Of a DNA stretch of 39,121 nucleotides, positions 1-8,194 are shown piece after piece. How positions within the stretch are numbered: the stretch's first letter is position 1; each line of letters begins with the position of its first letter. Location: positions 1-39,121 of the IMG/VR virus record IMGVR_UViG_3300048079_000019; one strand, given 5' to 3'. The stretch is from a virus. Position numbers and translations under genes: made by a program. The notes below the pieces were generated by a model that worked only from the letters and a program-made list of their open reading frames with translations, was not told the DNA's origin and searched no databases.

Positions 1-295
1 CTTCCTGCGAACCGGTGACCGCGTAGGTCTTTTCCGAGATCTGCATGCGGTTGCCGACGCGCACGGTCGGGGCGATCGCCGAGAACGTCGCCTCGTTGCC
101 CTGCTCGACCTTGTTGTTGGCGGCAGCGGCCAGCACGTCGGTCTGCCATTCCTCGTACTGGGCCGAGGCCTTTTCCTTGCCGATGGACGACAGGAACGGC
201 GTTTCTTCCGGGTTGATGTTGAAGATCTCGTTGGCGAGCGATTCACGCAGGCCGACGGCGTTGAAGGTTGCCATTGCGTTGGCGAGTTGTGCCAT
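1..295 (-). CDS. Major capsid protein, N-terminal part (cut by window edge)
   Basis: This is the first 98 codons of a major capsid protein; the rest lies beyond the left edge. The ATG at 295-293 follows the scaffold gene by 12 bases, and an AAGGAA ribosome site overlaps the scaffold stop codon. The encoded residues are identical to the start of the complete capsid gene at 38184-39119, but seven codons differ silently. Scaffold then capsid is the usual head-operon order, so this copy marks where the circular map was opened. It could also be a true second capsid gene, which only reads or flanking sequence can decide. Confidence 0.9.
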   Translation of the reverse strand, partial: MAQLANAMATFNAVGLRESLANEIFNINPEETPFLSSIGKEKASAQYEEWQTDVLAAAANNKVEQGNEATFSAIAPTVRVGNRMQISEKTYAVTGSQE

Positions 296-297
296 GA
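1..297. repeat. Left copy of imperfect terminal direct repeat
   Basis: Bases 1-297 align without gaps to 38825-39121. There are seven mismatches, at 89, 92, 98, 119, 125, 128 and 170, and all fall at third codon positions of the capsid gene. Bases 1-88 and 171-297 are identical in both copies. A repeat at both ends of a contig usually means a circular or terminally redundant molecule. Confidence 0.95.
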
Positions 298-307
298 TTT
301 TGATTCC

Positions 308-1252
308 TTAGATTGCGTTTTCGAGGAGCTTGGCGAAATTGCCAAGCGATTTGTTCTTGCCGAATGCCTTGACCTGCTGCTCAATGCCAGTCGGCGCGGC
401 AGTCGTGGACGCCTTCACCGGCTTGATCGGAGCAGCCTTGACCTTGTTGACCGCGCCGGGCGCCTTCGCTTGCAGCGCTTTCAGCTGCATCGCGTCGTGC
501 ACCAGACGGACGAAGCGCGGGTCTGCGATGGCCGCGAGCTCGTCGCCCGTGTAGCCATAGTCCTGCGCCGTTTTGTTCATCTTGCCGACCAGTTCCGGGC
601 CGAAGTTCGGGATCTGGGTCTGCAGGTCCGCAACCATGCGCTGCTGGGCCTGCTGCAGTTGCGCCTGCGTTTCCGCCTGACGTTGCTGGTCGAGCTGCTG
701 CACGCGGGCGGTCACGCCGGTGCGGCTCTCTTTCAGCGAATTCAGGTGGTCACGCGCCTCCATATACGAGACCGGGTCGCCGTGCTTGTCCATCATCGGG
801 ATGGCCTGCTCGAGCGCTGCGATCTGCAAATTGGTGGCGTGCAGGACGCCCAGGTCTTGCGCGTACGTCTGCGCCGCCTGGAACTGCTGTTGGATGTGCT
901 GGACGGTCTGTTCCCGCTCCTGCGCGAACGTCTGCGTCTTGTGGCGGTAGTCCTGGTCGCGCATGTAGCCTTGCTTCAGCTCTGCGACAGGGACTTCGAA
1001 CTTCTCACCAGATCCGGTTTCCCAGGACACCACCTTGTCGTCCAGCGATTCCGGGGCTGCCGGTTGATCGCCTTCACCCTCGACAGGGTCGGCCTGGTCT
1101 TCCTCCTGCTCGGCTGGTGCATCAGGCTCGTCGCTTTGCGCCTCCGGATCCGGTTGGGCGTTTTCGTCGTCCTGCTGCTCTGGCTCGCCTCCCTGTTCAA
1201 GGGCGGCTGCGAGCTGGTCGATGCTGGTGATGCTTTCGGTTTCTGTTGCCAT
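308..1252 (-). CDS. Scaffolding protein
   Basis: This 314-residue protein directly precedes the capsid gene and has the composition of a phage scaffold. It has a very acidic Glu/Asp/Gln/Pro-rich N-terminal third (about residues 20-75), a long Gln/Ala-rich coiled-coil centre (about 100-210) and a Lys-rich C-terminus that would contact the coat protein. Such proteins direct procapsid assembly and then leave or are degraded. The start at 1252 is chosen because AGAGG lies eight bases upstream and the reading upstream of it loses coding character. A proteasome-like hydrolase gene lies just upstream in the same operon. The function is inferred from composition and position. Confidence 0.85.
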   Translation of the reverse strand: MATETESITSIDQLAAALEQGGEPEQQDDENAQPDPEAQSDEPDAPAEQEEDQADPVEGEGDQPAAPESLDDKVVSWETGSGEKFEVPVAELKQGYMRDQDYRHKTQTFAQEREQTVQHIQQQFQAAQTYAQDLGVLHATNLQIAALEQAIPMMDKHGDPVSYMEARDHLNSLKESRTGVTARVQQLDQQRQAETQAQLQQAQQRMVADLQTQIPNFGPELVGKMNKTAQDYGYTGDELAAIADPRFVRLVHDAMQLKALQAKAPGAVNKVKAAPIKPVKASTTAAPTGIEQQVKAFGKNKSLGNFAKLLENAI

Positions 1253-1282
1253 TGCAAATCCTCTTTGAAGAATGTGACTCCC

Positions 1283-1307
1283 AAACAAAAGCCCGCGCAT
1301 GGCGGGC
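1283..1307 (-). terminator. Rho-independent terminator on minus strand
   Basis: A 6-bp perfect GC stem (1302-1307 with 1291-1296, loop of five) is followed on the minus strand by TTTTGTTTGG. It sits between the Ntn hydrolase gene and the scaffold gene, inside the late operon. It would therefore act as an attenuator or be read through by antiterminated polymerase. Confidence 0.65.
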
Positions 1308-1363
1308 CTGGGTTGGTCTTTTTTCAGTTCGTGCTCAGGGGCGCACGACGGGCCCTGTTATAG

Positions 1364-1795
1364 CTACAGCGTGAGGGTGTCGACACCGTTACCGCAGCCG
1401 ACATCGAATACGCATGCGACCTCGACGGCCTCACGAGCGGATTTACCGAGGTGCATGGCCGCCATGGCGTAATCACGACCGGCGCCGCGCGCGAAGAAGG
1501 GCGCTTCGATCAGCTCCGGCAGGCTGTTCGCCGCCGAATACATGAAAATTCGTCCCTTTGGATCAATTACTAGCATTCCGGCCCCGTCTTCATCGCCGGA
1601 ACGCTTTGGGTAAGTTTGGCTTATGCCATTCCGCTCGAACCAGTCCAGCAATTCCGCAGCATGGCCGCCGCTGCCCGAGAAGGCCACCAGATGCCCGCGC
1701 ACGCGGTGGATCTTCGTGACCGAGTAAGCCATGCCCGCCACGGTGCCGCGCTTGTCGGCCGCCAGCGTCTTGCCGTCCCACGCGATGACTGTCAT
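1364..1795 (-). CDS. Proteasome-beta/HslV-like Ntn hydrolase
   Basis: The 143-residue protein begins Met-Thr, so Met removal would expose an N-terminal threonine nucleophile. A strand-like start is followed by LAADKRGT (Asp14, matching the conserved Asp17 of proteasome beta subunits) and VTKIHRV (Lys28, matching Lys33). LVAFSGSG and GAGRDYAMAAMHLG resemble the later conserved glycine segments of HslV and 20S beta subunits. It lies between portal and scaffold genes, a common place for a prohead protease, and no classical S14, S49 or S78 prohead protease is visible elsewhere. It overlaps the preceding gene by 4 bases and is followed by a terminator. The fold assignment is fairly secure; a role in capsid maturation is inference. 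Confidence 0.75.
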   Translation of the reverse strand: MTVIAWDGKTLAADKRGTVAGMAYSVTKIHRVRGHLVAFSGSGGHAAELLDWFERNGISQTYPKRSGDEDGAGMLVIDPKGRIFMYSAANSLPELIEAPFFARGAGRDYAMAAMHLGKSAREAVEVACVFDVGCGNGVDTLTL

Positions 1796-2010
1796 GGATG
1801 CGTGCTGCCGTCGCTGTACGTGGCCTGCAGGTCGCCGGCGGCGATCGGGAAGCCCGAGTACACGCCGACATGCAGGCGCGGTGTGGCGTCCGGGTAGCTG
1901 ATCGCGGTCACGACTTGGCCGATGGCCTGCGCGGCGCGCTCGTGCTCGGCAATGAAGTCGTCGAGCTCGAGCACGGGATGATCGGGTGCTGCTGCTTTTT
2001 TAGCCGCCAT
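1792..2010 (-). CDS. Small hypothetical head-operon protein
   Basis: This 72-residue protein has an Ala/Lys-rich N-terminus (MAAKKAAAPD), an acidic helix and a C-terminal part with VYSGFPIAAGDL. I do not recognise a family. The start at 2010 is preceded by a strong AAGGAGG site. It overlaps the upstream gene by 11 bases and the downstream hydrolase gene by 4 bases, so it is translationally coupled within the head operon. Confidence 0.7.
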   Translation of the reverse strand: MAAKKAAAPDHPVLELDDFIAEHERAAQAIGQVVTAISYPDATPRLHVGVYSGFPIAAGDLQATYSDGSTHP

Positions 2011-2305
2011 TGATGGCCTCCTTGATTCTGGTTGCGAATGATTTCTTCTCCTCCTCGGCGCGCAGCTGGGAAGCAGCAAGCACGCCCTCGTTCAGCACGA
2101 TCTCGAAGATGGACTCGAAGCGGCGCTTGGCATGCAACAGCCGGTGCAGGTATTCGCGCCCCTCGACGTCACGCTCTGGCATGGCCTTCCACGCCTCGGT
2201 GATGCCATCCTCGATCGTCTTGAGCGCCTCGACGACCAGCGGGTCGGTGATGATCCGCTTGGCCGCCTCGGCGCGGTTGTTCGCTGCGTACTGCTCGTCA
2301 CTCAT
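2000..2305 (-). CDS. Small helical hypothetical protein after portal
   Basis: This 101-residue, charged, probably all-helical protein begins MSDEQYAANNRAEAAKR. It carries an Arg/Lys/Glu-rich second half ending in EEEKKSFATRIKEAINGG. It overlaps the portal stop by 8 bases and has AGGGGG about eight bases before its ATG. I recognise no domain. Its conserved position between portal and scaffold genes suggests a minor head or assembly protein, which is inference only. Confidence 0.7.
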   Translation of the reverse strand: MSDEQYAANNRAEAAKRIITDPLVVEALKTIEDGITEAWKAMPERDVEGREYLHRLLHAKRRFESIFEIVLNEGVLAASQLRAEEEKKSFATRIKEAINGG

Positions 2306-4412
2306 TGAATGCCCCCTGTTGTGGCTGCTGCATCGCCGGCTGCTGCTGGCGGGTGTTCGCCTCGAAGTCCTTGCGGTTCTGCTCGCGCTGGGCAACAGCC
2401 TCTTTCAACACCAGCTCGCGCTCCTTGATCTGCAGGTCGATTGCCTTGATCTGCAGGTCCAACTGCTTGAGCTCCTTGTCGGCTGCGATTTTCTCGCGCT
2501 GGCCCTGCAGCTTGATCATCTCGACCTCCTTCTGAGCGTCGGCCAGGATCTGCTCGGGAAGAGGTGGCGGCGGGGCAGGCGGCGGCGCCTGAACCTTGGC
2601 CGGATCGTTGAAGAACTTGTCCAGCCCCTTGATGTTCATCGCCTTGAGCAGCGCGCTGTACGCGTTGTACATCTTGCTCGGGTCCAGCATAGTCGAGCCA
2701 GCCTGCATCATCTGTTTCTGCTCGTTGATGACCATTTGCAGGTTCATGATCGTCTCGGACTTGTCGCCGGTGCCCAAGCCCACGTTGACCGTCGCGTCCA
2801 TTTCGTCCGACCAGGCGCGCGGGTCGATCGGCACCCACTCGTTGCGCAGCCGGATCGTGGTCTCGCGGTCCTGATGCTTGCACACCAGCTTGAGCAGCAG
2901 CTTGAACAGGTCTTTGACGCCGGTCTCAGCCATGATGCGCGCCATCATCTGCATGCGCTGCTGGCTGGCGGTCATGATCTTGGTCACGCCGGTCGCGGTC
3001 TTGTTCAGCGTGTCAGCTTCGAGGCCCTGGTTGTAGCGCGTGATGCCGGTCCGGATCTCGCGGCGCGTGTCCATGAACTCGATGCCCTGCAGCGCCTCGC
3101 CAGCGACCAGATTGGTCACGAGCGGCGACACCGCATTCATCATCGGGCCCTTGCCGCGGACGATACCGCCAATTCGGTTGTCCAGCAGGTCGCCCAGGTT
3201 GACCTGGGTATCCATGTTCACGTACGTGCGCGGGTTGTTCGCCAGGTACAGCGAATCGAGATACTGGCGCGTCAGCGCGGTGTTCGTGTCCTGGATCGAC
3301 GATGTCACGTCGGCCAGGGCCAGCCCGTGCACGCGGTGCGGAATCGGGATCGGCGTGATTAAGCAATAATCGTGCCCGTCCGATTCCTCGTTCTTGAGCG
3401 TCATGTTGGCGCCGCGCAGGACGTAGCGCCATTCCGCGATGCCATCGCCGCCATCGCACTGGATGAAGCCCTCGAATAGGGTGATTTCTTCCATCGCCTT
3501 GTCGAAGGTCTGGTCGTCGGTCAGCGACTCGGTTTCATCGTCGGCCAGCGACTTAAGCGACTCGGCGCCGTCGATGTGCGCGTTCATGTCGTAGCTCTGG
3601 ACCGCGAAAGCCTCGGCCTTCTCGATGCCCATTTCGACTAGGTCCGATCGGCGCAGCGTGGCGTATTGGCCGACCAGCGTCGAATCGTAGATCGAGCAGG
3701 CGCGGCGCGACACCAGGAAGGTTTCCGGCCGCACGTTGCGGATGGTGACTTGCCCCTTCTTGCGCGTGATCTTGAGCTTCACGTCGTACAGCATGCGCGG
3801 CGGCTGGGCGAGCTGCTGCTGTACCTGTGCTGCTGCTTCCGGCGCCATGGCCATGAGGCCACCGGCCAGCTGCTCGCGCTGCATTGCATCCTGCTCGTCC
3901 GGGTAGACCTGATGTTCGAGCACCTCGATGTTTTCCTGCTGCAGCATCTGCGTCAGCTGCATTTCGTCCAGGCCGGTGTATTCCTCGGTCGTGACCTTGT
4001 CGGCATCGTTCCAGAACGCGCGCACCACGCCGACCTTGGCCAGCAGCGCGTCCTTGAACCACGTGTTGAAGATCAGGAAACCCGGGTTCTGCTTCTTGAC
4101 GATGTGGTTGATGTAGTCGGTCGCCTGCGATGCGAACTGCTCATCCTCGACGCCGGTCGGCTCGTACTCCCCGATGTTGTCGCCCGACAGGAAAACGTCG
4201 AGCAGCGAGGGCAGGGCCGACTCGACCACCTCGAACACGTCCCGGCTCACGATCTGCGAGCGGCCCTCGACTTCCTTTCCGTCCGGCAGGCCCAGATATT
4301 GCGCATAGTTGCGCTCGCGCTCCGGATTGATGGCGTGATTCTGCCAGGTGGTTGCCTGCTCGATCTCGTGGTCGAGCAGCTTGTCGAACGTTTCAGCGGA
4401 GGGTTTTGCCAT
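2298..4412 (-). CDS. Portal protein
   Basis: This 704-residue protein has the length and layout of P22/SU10/BPP-1-class portal proteins, which form the dodecameric DNA gateway at one capsid vertex. The N-terminal part shows SQIVSRDVFEVVESALPSLL and FLSGDNIGEYEP, typical of this portal family. The C-terminal 120 residues are a long charged coiled coil followed by a Gln-rich tail, as in portals with a barrel domain. It follows the terminase genes with one virion gene between. Codon use is strongly GC-biased throughout. No frameshift or truncation is visible. Confidence 0.92.
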   Translation of the reverse strand: MAKPSAETFDKLLDHEIEQATTWQNHAINPERERNYAQYLGLPDGKEVEGRSQIVSRDVFEVVESALPSLLDVFLSGDNIGEYEPTGVEDEQFASQATDYINHIVKKQNPGFLIFNTWFKDALLAKVGVVRAFWNDADKVTTEEYTGLDEMQLTQMLQQENIEVLEHQVYPDEQDAMQREQLAGGLMAMAPEAAAQVQQQLAQPPRMLYDVKLKITRKKGQVTIRNVRPETFLVSRRACSIYDSTLVGQYATLRRSDLVEMGIEKAEAFAVQSYDMNAHIDGAESLKSLADDETESLTDDQTFDKAMEEITLFEGFIQCDGGDGIAEWRYVLRGANMTLKNEESDGHDYCLITPIPIPHRVHGLALADVTSSIQDTNTALTRQYLDSLYLANNPRTYVNMDTQVNLGDLLDNRIGGIVRGKGPMMNAVSPLVTNLVAGEALQGIEFMDTRREIRTGITRYNQGLEADTLNKTATGVTKIMTASQQRMQMMARIMAETGVKDLFKLLLKLVCKHQDRETTIRLRNEWVPIDPRAWSDEMDATVNVGLGTGDKSETIMNLQMVINEQKQMMQAGSTMLDPSKMYNAYSALLKAMNIKGLDKFFNDPAKVQAPPPAPPPPLPEQILADAQKEVEMIKLQGQREKIAADKELKQLDLQIKAIDLQIKERELVLKEAVAQREQNRKDFEANTRQQQPAMQQPQQGAFNE

Positions 4413-4448
4413 TGCGTGATTCCTGATGATTGGCCGAAGCCGGGCGCA

Positions 4449-6230
4449 TTACGGGATGCCGAAGATGGTCTTGTACAGCGCTTGCAAGCCTGGCTTTCCG
4501 CCATCGCCGTAGGTCAGCGCGTCTTGGCCGGCCTGGTTGGCGTGGATGCCGTCTGCATTCATAAAATCGGCTCGTCGCACTGGCGCGCTTGGATTGCTAT
4601 AGTCAAACATGATCAATTCGCTGTCGAAGCAGAAAACCGTCGATCCATTTGCCAGTGACTTCGCATAATTGATGCACTGGCGAACCTTTACGTCGGAAGG
4701 CACGCCCCAATAATCCGTGTCAAGGACAAACTTGATATTTGCAAGTCCAGTAATTGCACGAACCGACGCCATAAACGCATTGTTCCGGTCAATGAATCCT
4801 TGCGGATCACTGTTAAAACCGTTCTGGCTGAAGCCCGGCATATACAGAACCGTAGGGCGAAGACCGCTATTGAGGGCATCCAATGCCACTTGCAAATACT
4901 GTATTTGGCTATGGCCGGAGCCAGTCAAGTTGACGATGCTGATAGGTCGTGCTGGCGTGCTGAGCGGCAGCAGCGCCTGGCAGTTCGGATTGTTAAATGC
5001 GTAGGTCGAATACGCGGCCGCACGAACGCTGTCTCCGGTGAACATGACCAGCTCCGCGGGAACGCTTTTATCGGCAAGGGTGACAATCGGGTAGCCGATG
5101 GCACAATAGCCGGTGTTACTTTCGGCAACACCCGTAGGCAACGCGGTCAGCGTGGTAATGGCATTCACGCCATTGCGCTTGACGCTGAAAAATTCTCGGA
5201 AATAGGGCTGCAGGCCGCGCGCGGCGTCCCAAGCTTGGTTGGTCGATTTATCTTGGGTGTAGGCACCAGCAGAGTCAATCTGGACAACTTTGACGAGCAG
5301 GATACAGCCGGGCTTGCCGTCTGCACGCGCAACACTTGGCATTGACAGAACGTCGGTGGCCATCGTCACGCAACTATTACCAGTGCTTGGAGCCAAGCCG
5401 ATGCGCTTTGACGTTGCCCCGCCAAAAGTCATATCCTTCCAGCCGAATTCGGACTTTTCGTTGTATGCCACGCCTCCGCGCATCGGTACAAAAGCGCGGG
5501 TTGCGGTATCAACCCGGATCTCATCGGTGAATGCCGCTTGTGCCATGTATTCGCCCGGCGTACCTGAACCAACACCGCTACCAATGACCCATTGCACGGC
5601 ATCTGCCATCGACTCCAATTCGACCTTGTAGAAGAACGTTGCCAGACCACTGGCGCCATTGCTGTACATGTCGTTCGATCGCAGCTTCAACGATTGCTGA
5701 ACGATCGCGGCTGATGTCCCGCCGCTCGACACGGTTGATCCGACGCCCGACTGGACCGTCGTGCAATCCACGCCGATGGTGTAGCCCACGTCAGCCTGCT
5801 GCACCTGGTACGTGAGGCTGTTGACAGCGCTGGCCACCGCGCCGCTGATGGCGGTCTTGGTGAACGGCGTCGTCGTCAGCGTGCGCGTGAACTGGATGGT
5901 GCCAGTGACGCCAGCAGGGAACGTTGCAGTCAGCGTCTGGCCGACCACGTAGCTGCCCGTGATGGCTGCGACGCCACCGCCTGACGCAGCAACAGGGCGC
6001 ACGCCGTCAGCGACTTCATACGAGCATTCGACCACGGACGCGTCAATACGCAGCGAGCCAGGCGCAAACGGCCCGAACGTGCGCGAGCCGGTCAGCTCTG
6101 CCAGTTTGCCAGCAGGCACATCCAGGCCAGACACAACCGTGAGCACAGCAACGCCAGCGGTTGCGACAGTGACGCTATCCCAGTCGGTCAGGGTGAGGGT
6201 GACGTTCGCACCAGCGTTGATTTTCGGCAT
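4449..6230 (-). CDS. Virion protein with Ig-like region and C-terminal SGNH/GDSL hydrolase domain
   Basis: This is a 593-residue protein. The start at 6230 (MPKINAG) is preferred over an upstream in-frame codon because AAGGAA lies about nine bases upstream and the preceding gene stops just before. Residues 1-180 are Thr/Val/Gly-rich and beta-like, resembling phage Ig-like decoration modules. The C-terminal half has MFTGDS (Gly399-Asp400-Ser401, the nucleophile block) and DGIH (Asp560, His563, the block V DxxH pair), the signature of SGNH esterases. Such domains deacetylate surface polysaccharide or act as receptor-binding enzymes in tail fibres. It sits between the large terminase and portal genes, away from the tail genes. 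Its base composition is more AT-rich than its neighbours, which suggests exchange. Confidence 0.75.
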   Translation of the reverse strand: MPKINAGANVTLTLTDWDSVTVATAGVAVLTVVSGLDVPAGKLAELTGSRTFGPFAPGSLRIDASVVECSYEVADGVRPVAASGGGVAAITGSYVVGQTLTATFPAGVTGTIQFTRTLTTTPFTKTAISGAVASAVNSLTYQVQQADVGYTIGVDCTTVQSGVGSTVSSGGTSAAIVQQSLKLRSNDMYSNGASGLATFFYKVELESMADAVQWVIGSGVGSGTPGEYMAQAAFTDEIRVDTATRAFVPMRGGVAYNEKSEFGWKDMTFGGATSKRIGLAPSTGNSCVTMATDVLSMPSVARADGKPGCILLVKVVQIDSAGAYTQDKSTNQAWDAARGLQPYFREFFSVKRNGVNAITTLTALPTGVAESNTGYCAIGYPIVTLADKSVPAELVMFTGDSVRAAAYSTYAFNNPNCQALLPLSTPARPISIVNLTGSGHSQIQYLQVALDALNSGLRPTVLYMPGFSQNGFNSDPQGFIDRNNAFMASVRAITGLANIKFVLDTDYWGVPSDVKVRQCINYAKSLANGSTVFCFDSELIMFDYSNPSAPVRRADFMNADGIHANQAGQDALTYGDGGKPGLQALYKTIFGIP

Positions 6231-6244
6231 TACATAGTTCCTTG

Positions 6245-6448
6245 TTAGTTGCGCTTGAGCAGCGTCCCGCGCTGAAATGAGATCCCGTCGCAGTCGATCC
6301 ATACAGACCGCCACCGTGCGCCCATCCCGATCCATGCGCGGAACACGCGCCGTCCAACGCGGCCCGGCACCCACCGCAGGTAGAACGTGAAGTGGTGTCC
6401 GCCTTCGTTGAAGGAGACGTGCTGTCGGTCGATGCGTAGCAGGCTCAT
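6245..6448 (-). CDS. Small hypothetical protein between terL and SGNH gene
   Basis: This 67-residue protein is rich in Arg, Trp and aromatic residues, with FTFYLRWVPG and RVFRAWIGMGARW. Its ATG overlaps the large terminase stop codon (ATGA), and its TAA is 14 bases before the next start. I recognise no family. The composition suggests a small beta-rich virion or assembly protein, but no function can be assigned. Confidence 0.6.
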   Translation of the reverse strand: MSLLRIDRQHVSFNEGGHHFTFYLRWVPGRVGRRVFRAWIGMGARWRSVWIDCDGISFQRGTLLKRN

Positions 6449-7728
6449 ACGATTCCCATTGATTTGTAGTTCAGGGGCGCGCCCCAGTCTTCGTTGCTCA
6501 GGTTGTCAGCGACCAGTGCCAGGTAGCGGAATGCGTCGGCACCGTGCGAGAACTCGTCGTGCAGCGGCGTGACACCCTGCCCGGTCTTGCTGTTGATGTT
6601 CCAGCGGTAGCGCTTCAAGCACTCGACCAGACGTGCAGCGCGCTCTTTGTGGAAGTAGATGCGCGGGAATACCTCGCGCGCGCGATCGATGCCGCTGTTG
6701 ACTGCGATGTTCGGCACAGCGGTCACGCTCCAGCCCAAGCCGGAGAGCACAGCAGCATCGTCCTTGCCGGTCTGGTGACGCTTGTGGAAGCCGTCGTGCG
6801 GCAGGTAGATGCTGCCCCAGTTCATCGGCTGATCGTCCAGTCGCAGCGCGCGCAGCTCGGCGCTATAGTCGGCTAGGATGCGCTGCGTGCCCTCGATGTA
6901 ATGGATCACGCGAATCTCGGACGCAACCTTCTGCACCAGGATCAGCGTCATGCTGTCAGCCATGCCCAGGTCGAACACCACGTGCGTCTTGAGCGAGCCA
7001 TCGTGCGGCACCTCGCGGATGCGGCCGGCGTTGACCGTGGCCGACATCGCTTCGAAGTAGATGGCGCCCTCGATGGCCGGCTTGCACTGGCCTTCCCACA
7101 CGTGCTTGTAGTCTTCTGGTCGCATAGTCGCCTCGGCGTGCAGTCGTTCCTGCTCGAGCACAGCGGGGAACCAGGGGTTGTCGCTGTAATTCATGAGCAC
7201 CGACACGCAGTCGGGCGGCGGGTTGAGCACGAATCGCTCGTGCGTCGAATCGCTCTCCAGCTCCGGGTTGTACGTCACCCATATCTCGGACCCAGCCTTG
7301 CGGATCGTCGGCGTCAGCGTCTTCCAGCTCTTCTCGGAGATCGTTTGCGCTTCCTCGCACCAGCAGATGTCCACGCCCTCGAACGACTTGAGCGTGGTTG
7401 CGGTGACGTCGGACAGGCCAGAGAAGTGGATCGCTGACCCGTGCGGGCCTTGAATCTCCGTCTGCAGGATGCGGAACAGGTGCGACAGGCCCATCGATGC
7501 GATCTGGTCGGACAGCAGCTGGTGCACAGACTGCTGGATCGACTTCTGCACCTCACGGGTACACAGCACGCGCGTCTCTTGCTGCACACAGCGCAACAGG
7601 ATCGCACGGGCGAAGCTCCAGGACTTGCCAGAGCCACGCCCACCGCGCGCCACCTTGTATCGAGCCGGCTTGAACAGGAACGCCAGTTTGCGCGGGAATC
7701 GCGCGGTCAGGTCAGTCGAAGCAGACAT
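6445..7728 (-). CDS. terL: Terminase large subunit
   Basis: This 427-residue DNA-packaging motor resembles the PBSX/Terminase_3 family. It has a Walker A motif GGRGSGKS at residues 29-36 and a Walker B region VDICWCEEA at 119-127 with the catalytic Glu pair. A C-terminal RNase H-like nuclease domain begins near VFDLGMAD (Asp253) and includes a later DEFSHGADAFRY segment. It cuts concatemeric DNA and drives it through the portal. The start overlaps the end of the small subunit gene by 17 bases. Length is normal for the family. Confidence 0.95.
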   Translation of the reverse strand: MSASTDLTARFPRKLAFLFKPARYKVARGGRGSGKSWSFARAILLRCVQQETRVLCTREVQKSIQQSVHQLLSDQIASMGLSHLFRILQTEIQGPHGSAIHFSGLSDVTATTLKSFEGVDICWCEEAQTISEKSWKTLTPTIRKAGSEIWVTYNPELESDSTHERFVLNPPPDCVSVLMNYSDNPWFPAVLEQERLHAEATMRPEDYKHVWEGQCKPAIEGAIYFEAMSATVNAGRIREVPHDGSLKTHVVFDLGMADSMTLILVQKVASEIRVIHYIEGTQRILADYSAELRALRLDDQPMNWGSIYLPHDGFHKRHQTGKDDAAVLSGLGWSVTAVPNIAVNSGIDRAREVFPRIYFHKERAARLVECLKRYRWNINSKTGQGVTPLHDEFSHGADAFRYLALVADNLSNEDWGAPLNYKSMGIV

Positions 7729-8194
7729 TGATCGTCAGCGGCGCGCCACCGGCGCCGGTCAGTTCGTTGGTGATCTTGTCGCCGTACTTCTTCGGCTGCA
7801 TCTTCGACAGCATCCACTTGCGGGTGTCGACGCGCAGCTTCGAGCGGCTGATCCATTCGGAGTTGGCGCGGTCGCCGTTCTCGCCCTGGATCGTGTCGAA
7901 CCCGCTCTCGTCGGCGATGTCGAGCATGTCTTCGAACATGGCCTCGGCTCGGGTCTCGCACGCACGTGCGTATTGCTCCGAGAAGGCGGGCTGCTCACTC
8001 AACCACTTGAACACTGTCGAGGCGGCTGGTTGGTCAGGCATGCGGCAGACGGCACGAAGGCTTGCCCCCTCTGCGATCAGGTCACAGATGCGATCGGCTG
8101 CCTCTTGCGTGAACGTGCTCACCCGTAGGGGCGGGGCAGGCGACACGGCCTCAGCCTGCACCTTGCGGGACTTGGCTGGCTTCTTGTCGCTCAT
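7712..8194 (-). CDS. terS: Terminase small subunit
   Basis: This 160-residue protein lies immediately upstream of the large terminase. The N-terminal 25 residues are basic. A helix-turn-helix follows at about 30-70 (ADRICDLIAEGASLRAVCRM and the helix after it). The C-terminal half contains VDTRKWMLSKMQPKKYGDK, a segment typical of small terminases in temperate phages. It would recognise the packaging site and recruit the large subunit. Its ATG overlaps the stop of a 50-codon gene. Confidence 0.88.
   Translation of the reverse strand: MSDKKPAKSRKVQAEAVSPAPPLRVSTFTQEAADRICDLIAEGASLRAVCRMPDQPAASTVFKWLSEQPAFSEQYARACETRAEAMFEDMLDIADESGFDTIQGENGDRANSEWISRSKLRVDTRKWMLSKMQPKKYGDKITNELTGAGGAPLTINVCFD

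Noticed and set aside
287-1363. Long plus-strand reading frame opposite the scaffold gene
   Set aside because: It is rich in Arg/Leu/Val as expected for the complement of a GC-rich gene. The minus strand has the ribosome site and the scaffold composition.
2010-3362. Long plus-strand reading frame opposite the portal gene
   Set aside because: It is a shadow of the GC-rich portal sequence with no recognisable domain or ribosome site.
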